Assembly: GCF_001613405.1 (NCBI RefSeq)
Contig: NZ_BDCH01000031.1
Coordinates: forward strand, 1-34,091
Length of the DNA stretch: 34,091 bases
From: Nocardia crassostreae
Lineage (GTDB): Bacteria > Actinomycetota > Actinomycetes > Mycobacteriales > Mycobacteriaceae
Reading direction: 5' to 3'
A model generated the notes under the pieces. It searched no databases and was not told the origin of the DNA. It saw only the letters and a list, made by a program, of their open reading frames with translations. The position numbers and the translations under genes were made by a program. Below, in pieces: positions 1 through 8,098 of this stretch (its first letter is position 1; each line of letters begins with the position of its first letter).

Positions 1-937
1 GCTCGGTGCGATCCCGGAAGAAGATGAGCGGATCGAACGGGCACAGCAGTGCGGCGCCCGACACCTTGCGCGGGGCGCGGGCCGCGGTGTGCAGATACGC
101 GGGCTTGTCCCAGCCCGCGACCTGAACCTGCTCCAGCTCCCCCGCATCGAGTAGATCGGCGATGGCGGGCTCGGTCTGGGTGCGCTTGAGGCGGTAGTAA
201 TCCCGCAGATCGGTCTCGGTGCCGATACCGTGTGCCGTGGCGGCGCGGCGGACCAGTTCGCGCACGGCATCGGCCTCGTCCATGCGCTCGGCCCACACCT
301 GCCGCGGAATGACCCGCTCGGCGAGGTCGTAATGCCGCTGGAAGCCAACGCGTTTGGGCACGGTCAGCTCCCCCGCCGCGAACAGCGCCTCGCACACGAC
401 CTTGGTATCGCTGTAGTTCCAGCCCCAATTGTCCTTGGCGCGTGGACGATCCAGCTCCAGATGGCGCTCCACCTCACCGGCGGTGCTGGCGCCGAACTCG
501 GCGATCACGCCGAGCACGTCCTCGGCCAGGCGCGGATTGCGCTCATAGACCTCCCGCATCCCGTTCCAGCGGCCATTGCGGTACTGCTCCATGCGCCAGC
601 GCATGAGCGACCAGTCCTCCACCGGCAGCAGCGCCGCCTCGTGCGCCCAGTACTCGACCAGTTTGCGCGGGCGGCGGGCGCTGTGACTCCAGGCCGCTTC
701 GTCCAGCAGTTCCCGGTCGTACGCGCCGATCCGCGCGAACACCGGCGAGTAGTGCGCGCGCACGACGGCGGACACCGAATCCAACTGCAGCAGTCGCGTG
801 CTGTCGAGCACCTTCATGACCGTGCGGCGGGTGGGCGGGCCGCTCGGCCGGGCGGCCGCGAAACCCTGGGCGGCGAGCGCTATGCGACGCGCCGCGGCGA
901 CGGTCAACGTGCGGGGGGTGGTCGAGGAAATCGGCAC
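1..937 (-). CDS. YcaQ-family winged-helix DNA-binding protein (partial, C-terminus outside window)
   Basis: The frame starts at a GTG (937) and runs off the left edge after about 312 codons. The N-terminus reads VPISSTTPRTLTVAAARRIA, followed by ALAAQGF and LLQLDSVSAVVRAHYSPVFAR, which is typical of the HTH_42/YcaQ family. The middle contains YWAHEAALLP, and the last visible part has CPFDPLIFFRDRTE, the family's conserved PFD...RDR block. Family members in E. coli and Streptomyces are DNA glycosylases that unhook interstrand crosslinks; that role here is inferred from the family only. The start was chosen because the family begins a few residues before the A-R-R-x-A-L-A-A-Q-G-F helix; an internal ATG near 828 would delete that helix. 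It is divergent from the FAD dehydrogenase, 131 bp away. The catalytic C-terminal part cannot be judged. Confidence 0.85.
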   Translation of the reverse strand, partial: MPISSTTPRTLTVAAARRIALAAQGFAAARPSGPPTRRTVMKVLDSTRLLQLDSVSAVVRAHYSPVFARIGAYDRELLDEAAWSHSARRPRKLVEYWAHEAALLPVEDWSLMRWRMEQYRNGRWNGMREVYERNPRLAEDVLGVIAEFGASTAGEVERHLELDRPRAKDNWGWNYSDTKVVCEALFAAGELTVPKRVGFQRHYDLAERVIPRQVWAERMDEADAVRELVRRAATAHGIGTETDLRDYYRLKRTQTEPAIADLLDAGELEQVQVAGWDKPAYLHTAARAPRKVSGAALLCPFDPLIFFRDRTE

Positions 938-1025
938 ACTCGAACCATGCCATGCCCCACCGACAGGCAGCGCCCCACAGACAGGCGGATCTCGTCACTC
1001 AACCACGCCCGGCCGACAATCAAGT

Positions 1026-1045
1026 TCGATACACTGATGTATCGA
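1026..1045. promoter_or_regulatory. perfect inverted repeat upstream of the FAD dehydrogenase (candidate operator)
   Basis: TCGATACA-CTGA-TGTATCGA is an 8-bp perfect palindrome with a 4-bp centre, 23 bp before the dehydrogenase ATG. Its size and place fit a TetR- or GntR-type operator covering the promoter or transcription start. No regulator gene is adjacent, so the protein that binds it is unknown. Confidence 0.5.
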
Positions 1046-1068
1046 GTTTCTACGACGCGAGGGAAAGC

Positions 1069-2733
1069 ATGATCGAGAACCCGGATGTCATCGTCGTCGG
1101 CGCCGGTCTGGCCGGTCTCGTCGCCACCCATGAGCTGGTGCAGGCCGGTCGCCGGGTGCTCATCCTGGACCAGGAGAACCGGGCCAATCTGGGCGGTCAG
1201 GCGTTCTGGTCGCTGGGCGGGCTGTTCTTCGTCGACAGTCCGGAACAGCGCCGACTCGGGGTGAAGGACTCCTTGGAGCTGGCCATGCAGGACTGGTTCG
1301 GTTCGGCAGGCTTCGATCGCGAGGACGAGGACAGCTGGGCGCGGCAGTGGGCGCGCGCCTATGTCGAATTCGCCGCCACCGAGAAGCGCGACTATCTACA
1401 CGAACTCGGGCTGCGGGTGACACCCCTGGTCGGCTGGGCCGAACGCGGCGGCGCGTTCGCCGACGGGCACGGCAATTCGGTGCCGCGCTTCCATCTCACC
1501 TGGGGCACCGGGCCAGAGGTGGTGCGGGTGTTCCTGGAGCCGGTGCTGGCCGCGGAGAAACGCGGGCAGGTCGGGTTCGCCTTCCGGCATCGCGTGGACG
1601 AACTGGTGGTCGAAGGCGATGCGGTCACCGGCGTGCACGGCAGCGTGCTCGAGCCGTCCGAGACCGACCGCGGGGTGAAGTCCTCACGAGAGGTCGTGGG
1701 CGAGTTCGAATTCGGGGCGCGGGCGGTCATCGTGTCCTCCGGCGGCATCGGCCACAATCACGAACTCATTCGCCGCAACTGGCCGGTGGACCGGCTGGGG
1801 CCGTGCCCGGAGTACCTCATCTCCGGCGTGCCCGCGCATGTGGACGGGCGCATGCTGGCCATCTCCGAGGCCGCGGGCGGGCGCATCGTGAACCGGGATC
1901 GCATGTGGCACTACACCGAGGGCATTCACAACTGGGATCCGATCTGGCCCGATCACGCCATCCGCATCATTCCCGGGCCGTCCTCGCTGTGGTTCGACGC
2001 CAATGGAAAACGGCTCTCCGCACCGTGTTTCCCGGGATTCGACACCAACGCCACCATGAAGGAGATCCTGTCGACCGGGTACGACTACTCCTGGTTCATC
2101 CTCACCCAGTCGATCATCGAGAAGGAGTTCGCGCTCTCGGGTTCGGAGCAGAATCCGGATATCACCGGTAAGGATCTCAAGCTCACGCTCAAGAGCCGCG
2201 TGGCCAAGGGCGCACCCGGCCCGGTGGGGGCGTTCAAGAAGCACGGCGTGGATTTCGTGGTGGCCGACAGTCTTTCGGAACTGGTCACCGGAATGAACAA
2301 GATCGCGCGCGGCCCGCACCTGGACCTCGCGGAGATCGAACGCCAGATCGTGGCGCGCGACCGCGATGTCGAGCACAAGTTCAGCAAGGACGCCCAGCTC
2401 ATGGCGATCGGCAATGCCCGCCGCTACGTGGGCGACAAGCTCGGCCGGGTCGCCACCCCGCACAACATCCTCGATCCCGCGCACGGCCCGCTCATCGCGG
2501 TGCGGCTCAATATCCTCACCCGAAAAACCCTGGGCGGCTTGCAGACCAACCTGGACTCCCAGGTCATGCGCCCGGACGGCACCCCGTTCCCGGGCCTGTA
2601 CGCCGCGGGCGAGGTCGCCGGATTCGGCGGCGGCGGCGTGCACGGCTACAACGCGCTGGAGGGCACGTTCCTGGGCGGCTGCATCTTCTCCGGCAGAGCT
2701 GCCGGACGCGCACTGGGCCGCACTTTGAAATAG
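1069..2733 (+). CDS. FAD-dependent dehydrogenase (3-ketosteroid-dehydrogenase-like, Rv0785/COG3573 type)
   Basis: The 554-aa protein begins MIENPDVIVVGAGLAGLVA, a Rossmann GxGxxG FAD-binding motif, and ends with NILTRKTLGGLQTN, GLYAAGEVAGFGGGGVHGY and LEGTFLGGCIFSGRAAGRAL, the C-terminal FAD-contact region of FAD_binding_2 flavoproteins. The order and length match the actinobacterial FAD-binding dehydrogenase family that includes M. tuberculosis Rv0785, related to fumarate reductase and ketosteroid delta-1-dehydrogenases. The substrate cannot be told from sequence. There is no signal peptide, so it should be cytoplasmic. The ATG at 1069 is chosen because GAGGGA lies 5 nt upstream and the Rossmann motif follows directly; an open frame extends upstream to 952 but would cross the palindrome at 1026-1045. 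It stands alone, with a convergent terminator after it. Confidence 0.88.
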   Translation: MIENPDVIVVGAGLAGLVATHELVQAGRRVLILDQENRANLGGQAFWSLGGLFFVDSPEQRRLGVKDSLELAMQDWFGSAGFDREDEDSWARQWARAYVEFAATEKRDYLHELGLRVTPLVGWAERGGAFADGHGNSVPRFHLTWGTGPEVVRVFLEPVLAAEKRGQVGFAFRHRVDELVVEGDAVTGVHGSVLEPSETDRGVKSSREVVGEFEFGARAVIVSSGGIGHNHELIRRNWPVDRLGPCPEYLISGVPAHVDGRMLAISEAAGGRIVNRDRMWHYTEGIHNWDPIWPDHAIRIIPGPSSLWFDANGKRLSAPCFPGFDTNATMKEILSTGYDYSWFILTQSIIEKEFALSGSEQNPDITGKDLKLTLKSRVAKGAPGPVGAFKKHGVDFVVADSLSELVTGMNKIARGPHLDLAEIERQIVARDRDVEHKFSKDAQLMAIGNARRYVGDKLGRVATPHNILDPAHGPLIAVRLNILTRKTLGGLQTNLDSQVMRPDGTPFPGLYAAGEVAGFGGGGVHGYNALEGTFLGGCIFSGRAAGRALGRTLK

Positions 2734-2795
2734 GCGACAACCGATTTCGTGCGGGTCGGGTAACTCGCCGGGCACGCCCAGAATCGGTTCGGCTC

Positions 2796-2826
2796 CTGAC
2801 CGCCGCCACGCGTGTGTGGCGGTCAG
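2796..2826. terminator. bidirectional hairpin terminator between convergent genes
   Basis: CTGACCGCC and GGCGGTCAG form a perfect 9-bp stem with a 13-nt loop. It sits between the stop of the FAD dehydrogenase (2733) and the stop of the membrane protein (2832). There is no U tract, as is usual for actinobacterial terminators. Confidence 0.6.
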
Positions 2827-2831
2827 CGGCT

Positions 2832-3356
2832 CTATGCCGTGCGCTGAAGTTCCGGGGAGGCGGGATTGAACCAGCGGTAGCACTCCTTGCGGAGCAGCAG
2901 GGCAAGGACGACACCGGAGGCCATGACACCGAACAGGACCGTGAACGGGCCGACGCCGGTGGGCATTTCGGCCGAGACCAGGGTGAAGACGCCGTGGAAG
3001 GCTTGCAGGCTGGCCAATCCCAGCGCGGCGATCCACACCCAGCGCGAGCGCATGCCGAAAAGCACTGCGACGCCGCCGATCGCCCAGGCGGCGAAGAAGT
3101 GCAGGACGCTGCCGAAGGCATTGGTCAGGCCGTCGGTGATGAACAGCAGCCCGTGCAGGATGGCGAATCCGGTTGCCGCCCAGGCGGCGAACTGGGTTTC
3201 GCGCACCTGCGCGGGCACGGCCATCTCGGAATCATCACGGCGAATGGACCGGACCGCGCCGGTGAATCGCTCGAAAATCGTGGCAGGAATACCGTTTCCC
3301 CCCGCATTCGCCGATGAGGTTTCCACCTCATCGGTCGCAACCGCATGCGAACTCAC
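2832..3356 (-). CDS. small multi-pass membrane protein of unknown function
   Basis: The predicted protein has 174 aa. About 50 polar N-terminal residues (MSSHAVATDEVE...) are followed by four hydrophobic stretches: FAAWAATGFAILHGLLFI, VLHFFAAWAIGGVAVLFGM, WVWIAALGLASLQAFHGVF and FTVLFGVMASGVVLALLL, and then a short basic tail. This suggests four transmembrane helices with both ends on the same side. I do not recognise a named family with confidence. The GTG at 3356 is preferred because AACGAGGAG lies 4 nt upstream; an upstream in-frame start at 3407 has no visible ribosome site. It is convergent with the FAD dehydrogenase and is followed in the same direction by nothing, so it appears monocistronic. 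Confidence 0.7.
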   Translation of the reverse strand: MSSHAVATDEVETSSANAGGNGIPATIFERFTGAVRSIRRDDSEMAVPAQVRETQFAAWAATGFAILHGLLFITDGLTNAFGSVLHFFAAWAIGGVAVLFGMRSRWVWIAALGLASLQAFHGVFTLVSAEMPTGVGPFTVLFGVMASGVVLALLLRKECYRWFNPASPELQRTA

Positions 3357-3514
3357 AGCACTCCTCGTTGAGCATCTGAATGCGCGCCCCCTGCGAACGC
3401 GCGGCACCCGACGCTAACCAACCGTTCGGATTCCGGACAATCTTCGCGGCGAAGTTATGACCATGCCCACATGCGATAGCCGACCGGGATAAACCGTGAT
3501 CGCGGACACGAAAC

Positions 3515-3541
3515 GGCCGTGCGTGGAATCCGCGCACGGCC
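3515..3541 (-). terminator. hairpin, second of two tandem terminators after the permease
   Basis: GGCCGTGCG and CGCACGGCC make a perfect 9-bp stem with a 9-nt loop. On the minus strand it follows the permease stop by about 54 nt and is trailed by GTTTCGTG. The rest of 3357-3514 holds the upstream region of the membrane-protein gene and no ORF I would support. Confidence 0.55.
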
Positions 3542-3556
3542 ATTGTCGGTGCAGGT

Positions 3557-3580
3557 CGCGGGCGCATGCACGCGCCCGCG
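3557..3580 (-). terminator. hairpin just after the permease stop
   Basis: CGCGGGCGC-ATGCAC-GCGCCCGCG is a perfect 9-bp stem with a 6-nt loop, 14 nt beyond the permease stop codon on the minus strand. Together with the hairpin at 3515-3541 it looks like a tandem factor-independent terminator. Confidence 0.6.
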
Positions 3581-3594
3581 GTGAAAGCCCGAAA

Positions 3595-5064
3595 CTACTT
3601 GTCGTCCCGCGGAATCGGCGGGATCACCGGGAATTCGCCGGTGTAGCCCTCGCGCATCTTGGCGATGGCCAGCACCCGCGGACTGGCGAACTTCCACCCG
3701 ATGGCCAGCGCCGGAATGATGAGCACCAGGCTGGCGACCGTCCAGGTGCCGACCGGCTTGTCGAAGGCCATGAGCACCAGCACCGCGAAAAGGAAGACCA
3801 GCGTGGCGATTCCGGTGTAGGGAGCGCCCGCCATCCGGAATGCCGGGCGCTGCGCCTGCCCCTGCTTCCACAGCCACCACAGCTTCAGCTGGCACAGCAC
3901 GATGGTCGCCCAGGAGGCCAGAATGCCCAGCGAGGCCACGTTCAGCACGATTTCGAAGGCCTGCGACGGCACGATGTAGTTCAGCCAGATGCCGAACAAT
4001 GCGATGGCGCTGGTGAGCAGAATGCCGCCGTAGGGCACACCGGATTTCGACATCCGCGCCGTGAATTTCGGCGCGCTGCCGTTCATGGCCATCGAGCGCA
4101 GAATGCGGCCGGTTGAGTACAGGCCCGCGTTCAGGCTGGAGAGCGCGGCGGTGAGCACCACGAAGTTCATGATCGAACCCATGTGCGCGACACCGAGCTT
4201 GGAGAAGAAGGTGACGAACGGGCTCTCCCCCGCCTTGTAGGCGGTGTAGGGCAGCAGCAGCGCCAGCAGGATGACCGAACCGCAGTAGAACAGGGCGATT
4301 CGCATGATCACCGAGTTGATGGCGCGCGGCATGATCTTGGCCGGGTTCTCGGTCTCACCGGCCGCGATGCCGACCATTTCGACTGCGGCATAGGCGAATA
4401 CGACGCCCGAGGTGACCACGACCAGGGGCAGGATGCCGGTCGGGAACCAGCCGCCGGCCTCGCTCACCATGCGGAAGCCGGTCTCCTGACCGTCGACCTC
4501 GAACCGCCCCGCGAGGAAGACCGTGCCGACAACGAGGAAGGTGACCAGGGCGAGCACCTTGATCATGGCCGCCCAGAACTCCATCTCGCCGAACCACTTC
4601 ACCGAGGCCAGGTTGATGGCGAGCACGATGATCAGCGCGCCCAGCGCCAGGATCCATTGCGCGATGGGCTCGAACGGCCCCCAGTAGTGCAGATAGGTGG
4701 CGACGGCGGTGGTGTCCACGATGCCGGTCATGGACCAGTTCAGGAAGTACATCCACCCGGCGACGAAAGCCGCCTTCTCGCCGAAGAATTCGCGCGCGTA
4801 GGAGACGAACGAACCCGAGGACGGGCGGTGCAGCACCAGTTCGCCCAGGGCGCGCAGGATGAAGAAGACGAAGACGCCACAGATCAGGTACACCAGGAAC
4901 AGCGACGGCCCGGCATTGGCCAGGCGTCCGCCGGCTCCCAGGAACAGGCCGGTGCCGATGGCGCCGCCGATGGCGATCATCTGCAATTGCCGAGGCTTGA
5001 GTGCCTTGTGATAGCCACTGTCCTCGGCAGTAAGGTTCGTGGCCTTTGTCCGGATCTCGGTCAT
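3595..5064 (-). CDS. amino-acid permease (APC superfamily, AnsP/GABA-permease type)
   Basis: The 489-aa protein has about 12 hydrophobic segments and the APC signature near the N-terminus: ALKPRQLQMIAIGGAIGTGL followed by FLGAGG. Further conserved pieces are RPSSGSFVSYAREFFGEKAAF in helix 3, and FAYAAVEMVGIAAGETENP, the family's substrate-binding region. The tail APYTGIATLVFL resembles L-asparagine permeases of mycobacteria. It is therefore a proton-coupled amino-acid importer in the cytoplasmic membrane; asparagine or GABA as substrate is a guess. The ATG at 5064 is chosen because GGAGGG lies 11 nt upstream and the family's N-terminal tail has this length; a longer frame to 5181 crosses the promoter at 5106-5133. 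It is divergent from ggt, which also handles amino-acid (glutathione) breakdown. Confidence 0.87.
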   Translation of the reverse strand: MTEIRTKATNLTAEDSGYHKALKPRQLQMIAIGGAIGTGLFLGAGGRLANAGPSLFLVYLICGVFVFFILRALGELVLHRPSSGSFVSYAREFFGEKAAFVAGWMYFLNWSMTGIVDTTAVATYLHYWGPFEPIAQWILALGALIIVLAINLASVKWFGEMEFWAAMIKVLALVTFLVVGTVFLAGRFEVDGQETGFRMVSEAGGWFPTGILPLVVVTSGVVFAYAAVEMVGIAAGETENPAKIMPRAINSVIMRIALFYCGSVILLALLLPYTAYKAGESPFVTFFSKLGVAHMGSIMNFVVLTAALSSLNAGLYSTGRILRSMAMNGSAPKFTARMSKSGVPYGGILLTSAIALFGIWLNYIVPSQAFEIVLNVASLGILASWATIVLCQLKLWWLWKQGQAQRPAFRMAGAPYTGIATLVFLFAVLVLMAFDKPVGTWTVASLVLIIPALAIGWKFASPRVLAIAKMREGYTGEFPVIPPIPRDDK

Positions 5065-5105
5065 TCGCCGGTTAACCCTCCGCAATCGTGTATTGAGGCG
5101 AAGTG

Positions 5106-5133
5106 AGAGTACCTTGCGTTTTGCTGAGAGCAA
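5106..5133 (-). promoter_or_regulatory. probable promoter of the amino-acid permease
   Basis: On the minus strand TTGCTC (5133-5128) and TACTCT (5111-5106) are separated by 16 nt, a reasonable -35/-10 pair. Transcription would start near 5099, giving a leader of about 35 nt with the GGAGGG site. Confidence 0.45.
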
Positions 5134-5159
5134 TATCGGCGCTCCGAGCTGGGTAAATT

Positions 5160-5200
5160 TTGACAAAACAGCACTTGTCATGCTATATGACAGCCTGACA
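5160..5200. promoter_or_regulatory. cluster of four TGACA half-sites (candidate operator)
   Basis: TGACA occurs at 5161, inverted at 5176 (TGTCA), and again at 5188 and 5196. Two inverted pairs are visible: TGACAA-N8-TTGTCA and TGTCAT-GCTAT-ATGACA. The cluster is A/T-richer than its surroundings and lies upstream of the permease -35. TTGACA at 5160 with TATATG at 5184 (18 nt apart) could also be a forward promoter toward ggt. Confidence 0.4.
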
Positions 5201-5305
5201 TTTTGCGATTGCGGGTTAGACGCTACGTCTCCCCAGGTCGGGCCGCCTGCGAGCAGTGCGTCCGATTCGGACTCGCAAAGCCCCGCCCGGCCCGCGTCCC
5301 GGCGC

Positions 5306-5311
5306 TAGAGT
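5306..5311 (+). promoter_or_regulatory. -10 element for a leaderless ggt transcript
   Basis: TAGAGT is followed by 6 nt and then the ATG at 5318. No ribosome site precedes this ATG, so a leaderless mRNA is likely. Confidence 0.4.
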
Positions 5312-5317
5312 CCGGGC

Positions 5318-7289
5318 ATGAGGCGCACGCGACGGCACACCTGGGGCGGCGCTGCCGCCGCCCTGCTGATCACCCTCGGAATGGCCACCGCCTGTGGCTC
5401 GGGTGACGAGTCCGGACAGGCGTCCTGCGTGACCACCCCCAATGGCGCCGCGGTCACGCCACGCACCACGACCGGGGGCACGCCCACCACCACGAATCTG
5501 AGTCTGCGCCCCGAAATCGCCTCCGGGTACCGCACCGGCATGACCCCGGTGCGCACCGATACCTTCGCCGTCTCCACCGCCAATCCCCTGGCGACCGAGG
5601 CCGCCTGCCGGGTGCTGCGCGATGGCGGCACGGCCGCGGACGCCCTGATCGTGGCGCAGACCGTGCTCGGCCTGGTGGAACCGCAGGCTTCCGGCATCGG
5701 CGGCGGCGCGTTCCTCCTCTATTACGACGGCGCCACCAAGACCCTCGAGACCTACGAAGGCCGCGAGACCGACCCCAGCGGTGCCACCCAGGACTATCTG
5801 CGCTGGATCAGCGATACCGACCGCACCGCACCGCAACCCAATGCCCGCGCCAGCGGCCGCTCCATCGGTGTTCCCGGGGTGCTGCGCCTGCTCGAACTCG
5901 CCCATCGCGAACACGGCAAGCAGCCGTGGAAGGATCTGTTCGGCCCGGCCATCGCCCTGGCCGATCAGGGCTTCGAGATCAGCCCCCGGCTGGCGGGCCA
6001 AATCGCGGAATCCGCAAAGGATCTCGCGCGCGACGAGGCCGCCCGCGCGTACTTCCTGCAGGGCGACAGCAGCCCGAAACCCGCCGGGACCACCCTGACC
6101 AACCCGGCCTATTCCAAGACGCTCGGCACGCTGGCCACCGACGGCGCGGACGCCTTCTACACCGGCCCCATCGCCGATGCCATCGTGGCCGCCGTGGCCG
6201 ACGCCTCGGGCGGCCGCACGCCCGGCGTGGTCTCGGCGGCGGATCTGGCTGCCTACCAAGCGAAGAAGCGCGATCCGGTGTGCGCGCCGTACCGCACCCA
6301 CGAGATCTGCGGTATGCCCAACCCGTCCTTCGGCGGCATCACGGTCGCGGCGGCGCTGGGCATCCTGTCCAACTTCGATCTGGCCGCGCTCGCGCCCGCC
6401 AATGCCTCCGGCGACACCGATGCCGCGCGCAATGGCGGAACCCCCACCGCGGAGGCCGTACATCTCATCTCCGAGGCCGAGCGGCTGGCCTACGCCGACC
6501 GCAACAAGTACATCGCCGACTCGGATTTCATTCCGCTGCCCGGCAATTCGCCGAAGGCCCTGCTGGATCCGAAGTACCTGAAGGAACGCGCCAACCTGAT
6601 CGACCCTCTGCGCAGCATGGGCACCGCCAAGCCCGGCGACTTCGGCCCGGTCCCCCTCGGCTCCGGCCCCCCAGCCGCCCGAGCACGGCACCGGCCACAT
6701 CTCGATCATCGACCAGTACGGCAATGCCGCCGCCATGACCACCACCGTCGAATCCGCCTTCGGCTCGTTCAATATGGTCGACGGCTTCATCCTCAACAAT
6801 CAGCTCACCGACTTCGCCGCCGAACCCCTCGGCGAGGACGGCGCCCTGGTCGCCAACCGCCTCGAACCCAATAAGCGCCCCCGCAGCTCCATGGCCCCCA
6901 CCCTGGTCTTCGACCAGACTCCCGATGGCGCCCGCGGCCCCCTCACCCACGTCACCGGCTCCCCCGGCGGCTCGGTCGTCATCCAGTTCGTCATCAAAAC
7001 CCTGATCTCCATGCTGGATTGGAACCTCAACCCCCAACAGGCCGTCTCCTCCGTCTCCTTCGGCGCGGGCAACAGTCCCACCACCAACCTCGGCGGCGAG
7101 CATCCGGCCATCGACCCCACCGATAATGGCGACCACGACCCCCTCGTCCTGAAACTCCGCGAGATGGGCCACCAAGTCTCGGTAGCCGCGCAGGTCAGCG
7201 GCCTGTCCGCGCTGGCCCGCGACGGCTCCGGCCTGATCGGCGGCGCGGACCCCCGCCGCGAGGGCGCGGTCCTCGGCGACAACGGCTAG
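5318..7289 (+). pseudogene. ggt: gamma-glutamyltransferase lipoprotein, disrupted by a one-base frameshift in a C6 run
   Basis: Gamma-glutamyltransferase cleaves the gamma-glutamyl bond of glutathione-like compounds outside the membrane. The N-terminus MRRTRRHTWGG, ALLITLGMATAC is a lipoprotein signal with the lipid-acceptor Cys at residue 26. The large-subunit part has ASGIGGGAFLLYYDG and GRSIGVPGVLRL. The frame is lost at 6667-6672 (CCCCCC). Removing one C restores GSGPQPPEHGTGHISIIDQ without a gap, and the rest runs in the second frame to the stop at 7289 (AMTTTVESAFGSFN, FILNNQLTDF, RPRSSMAPTLVF, GSPGGSVVI). The nucleophile Thr of the small subunit would be about residue 458 (HG-T-GHIS), just after the break. 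As written, translation ends at 6874 without the small subunit. Total length (1972 nt) is 656 codons plus stop plus one base, which fits a sequencing error or a recent mutation. It shares its stop with the next gene. Confidence 0.85.
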
Positions 7290-8017
7290 CGGTCCGGCGG
7301 CCGGTCACCCCGAATGCTCCGGTAGCGGCTGAGTTCGGCGGCGGCGTCGAGCATGGCCAGGCCCTGGGTGGTGAGCTTGTGGTGCCAGTCCGCGAGGGCG
7401 GCGGCCAATGCGGCTGTGCCACCGGCGGTTCGGATCTGATTGACGACCGTTTCGATGTGGGCCAGTGGATAGCCGCCGCGGCGCAGGAGATGGGCGAGTT
7501 CGGCGTCGCGAATATCGCTCGCGCGGTAGCGGCGGTATCCGGTGGCTCGATCGCGCGACGGGCGGAGAATGCTCGCATCCTCCCAGGCGCGCAGGGTCGC
7601 GGCGGTCAAGCGGAGTCTGCGCGCGAGTTCACCTATGGTCAGGGGGTTCTCGTCAGCGGCGGGTTCCGGAGTGACGGCGGACTCCGTGCTGGTCAGATGG
7701 CCGACCGTTTTGCGGACCGCGTCGAGCGTCTCGCGGTCGTGCAGCAGCTGGATGTGACCTCGATCGACGATCAGTAGCAGTTTGTCGAGGTCATTGTCGT
7801 GCAGGGCGTTCATGATCCGGCCTGCCGCCGCATGTCCGTAGGCCGGGACGAGTGCGAGGAATGCGCGGAGTGCGGCCGCGTGGACTTCGGTGTAGATCCG
7901 ATAGCCGGTGGGGGTGCGCTCGGCGGGCGGGAGGAAGCCGTCCTGCTCGTAGTTGCGGACGGCCTGGGTCGAGAGGCCGTGCTCGCGGGCGAGGTCGGCT
8001 GGGCGCAGGGTTCTCAC
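7286..8017 (-). CDS. tandem double-MerR transcriptional regulator (TioE-like)
   Basis: The 243-aa protein carries two MerR-type winged helices. The first (residues 1-70) reads LRPADLAREHGLSTQAVRNY and GFLPPAERTPTGYRIYTE; the second (about 124-190) reads LTIGELARRLRLTAATLRAW and RATGYRRYRASDIRDAELAH. A helical linker joins them, and no effector-binding domain or metal-binding Cys cluster is visible. Two-domain MerR proteins of this size are known in actinobacteria as the TioE family. It is divergent from the erythromycin-esterase-like gene, with an inverted repeat between them, so it probably controls that gene and itself. The GTG at 8017 is preceded by TAAAGT (8032-8027) 9 nt upstream, so the leader is very short. 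Its stop codon overlaps the ggt stop within the four bases CTAG. Confidence 0.8.
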   Translation of the reverse strand: MRTLRPADLAREHGLSTQAVRNYEQDGFLPPAERTPTGYRIYTEVHAAALRAFLALVPAYGHAAAGRIMNALHDNDLDKLLLIVDRGHIQLLHDRETLDAVRKTVGHLTSTESAVTPEPAADENPLTIGELARRLRLTAATLRAWEDASILRPSRDRATGYRRYRASDIRDAELAHLLRRGGYPLAHIETVVNQIRTAGGTAALAAALADWHHKLTTQGLAMLDAAAELSRYRSIRGDRPPDR

Positions 8018-8062
8018 TGGTTTGAGACTTTACCCGGCGGTGGTCGGCTCAATGCGAGGTGA

Positions 8063-8096
8063 GTTTCAATCGATTCTTCAACGATACGATTGAGAC
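8063..8096. promoter_or_regulatory. inverted repeat between the double-MerR gene and the esterase
   Basis: GTTTCAATCG (8063-8072) and CGATTGAGAC (8087-8096) match at 9 of 10 positions with a 14-nt spacer. TACGAT at 8085-8090 is a likely -10 for the esterase, inside the right arm, so a bound regulator would sit over the promoter. The likely ligand is the double-MerR protein encoded next door. Confidence 0.5.
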
Positions 8097-8098
8097 AC

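Noticed and set aside
5216..6799. 527-codon open frame opposite ggt
   Set aside because: Gly/Ala/Arg-rich antisense shadow; the plus strand has unmistakable gamma-glutamyltransferase motifs in two frames.
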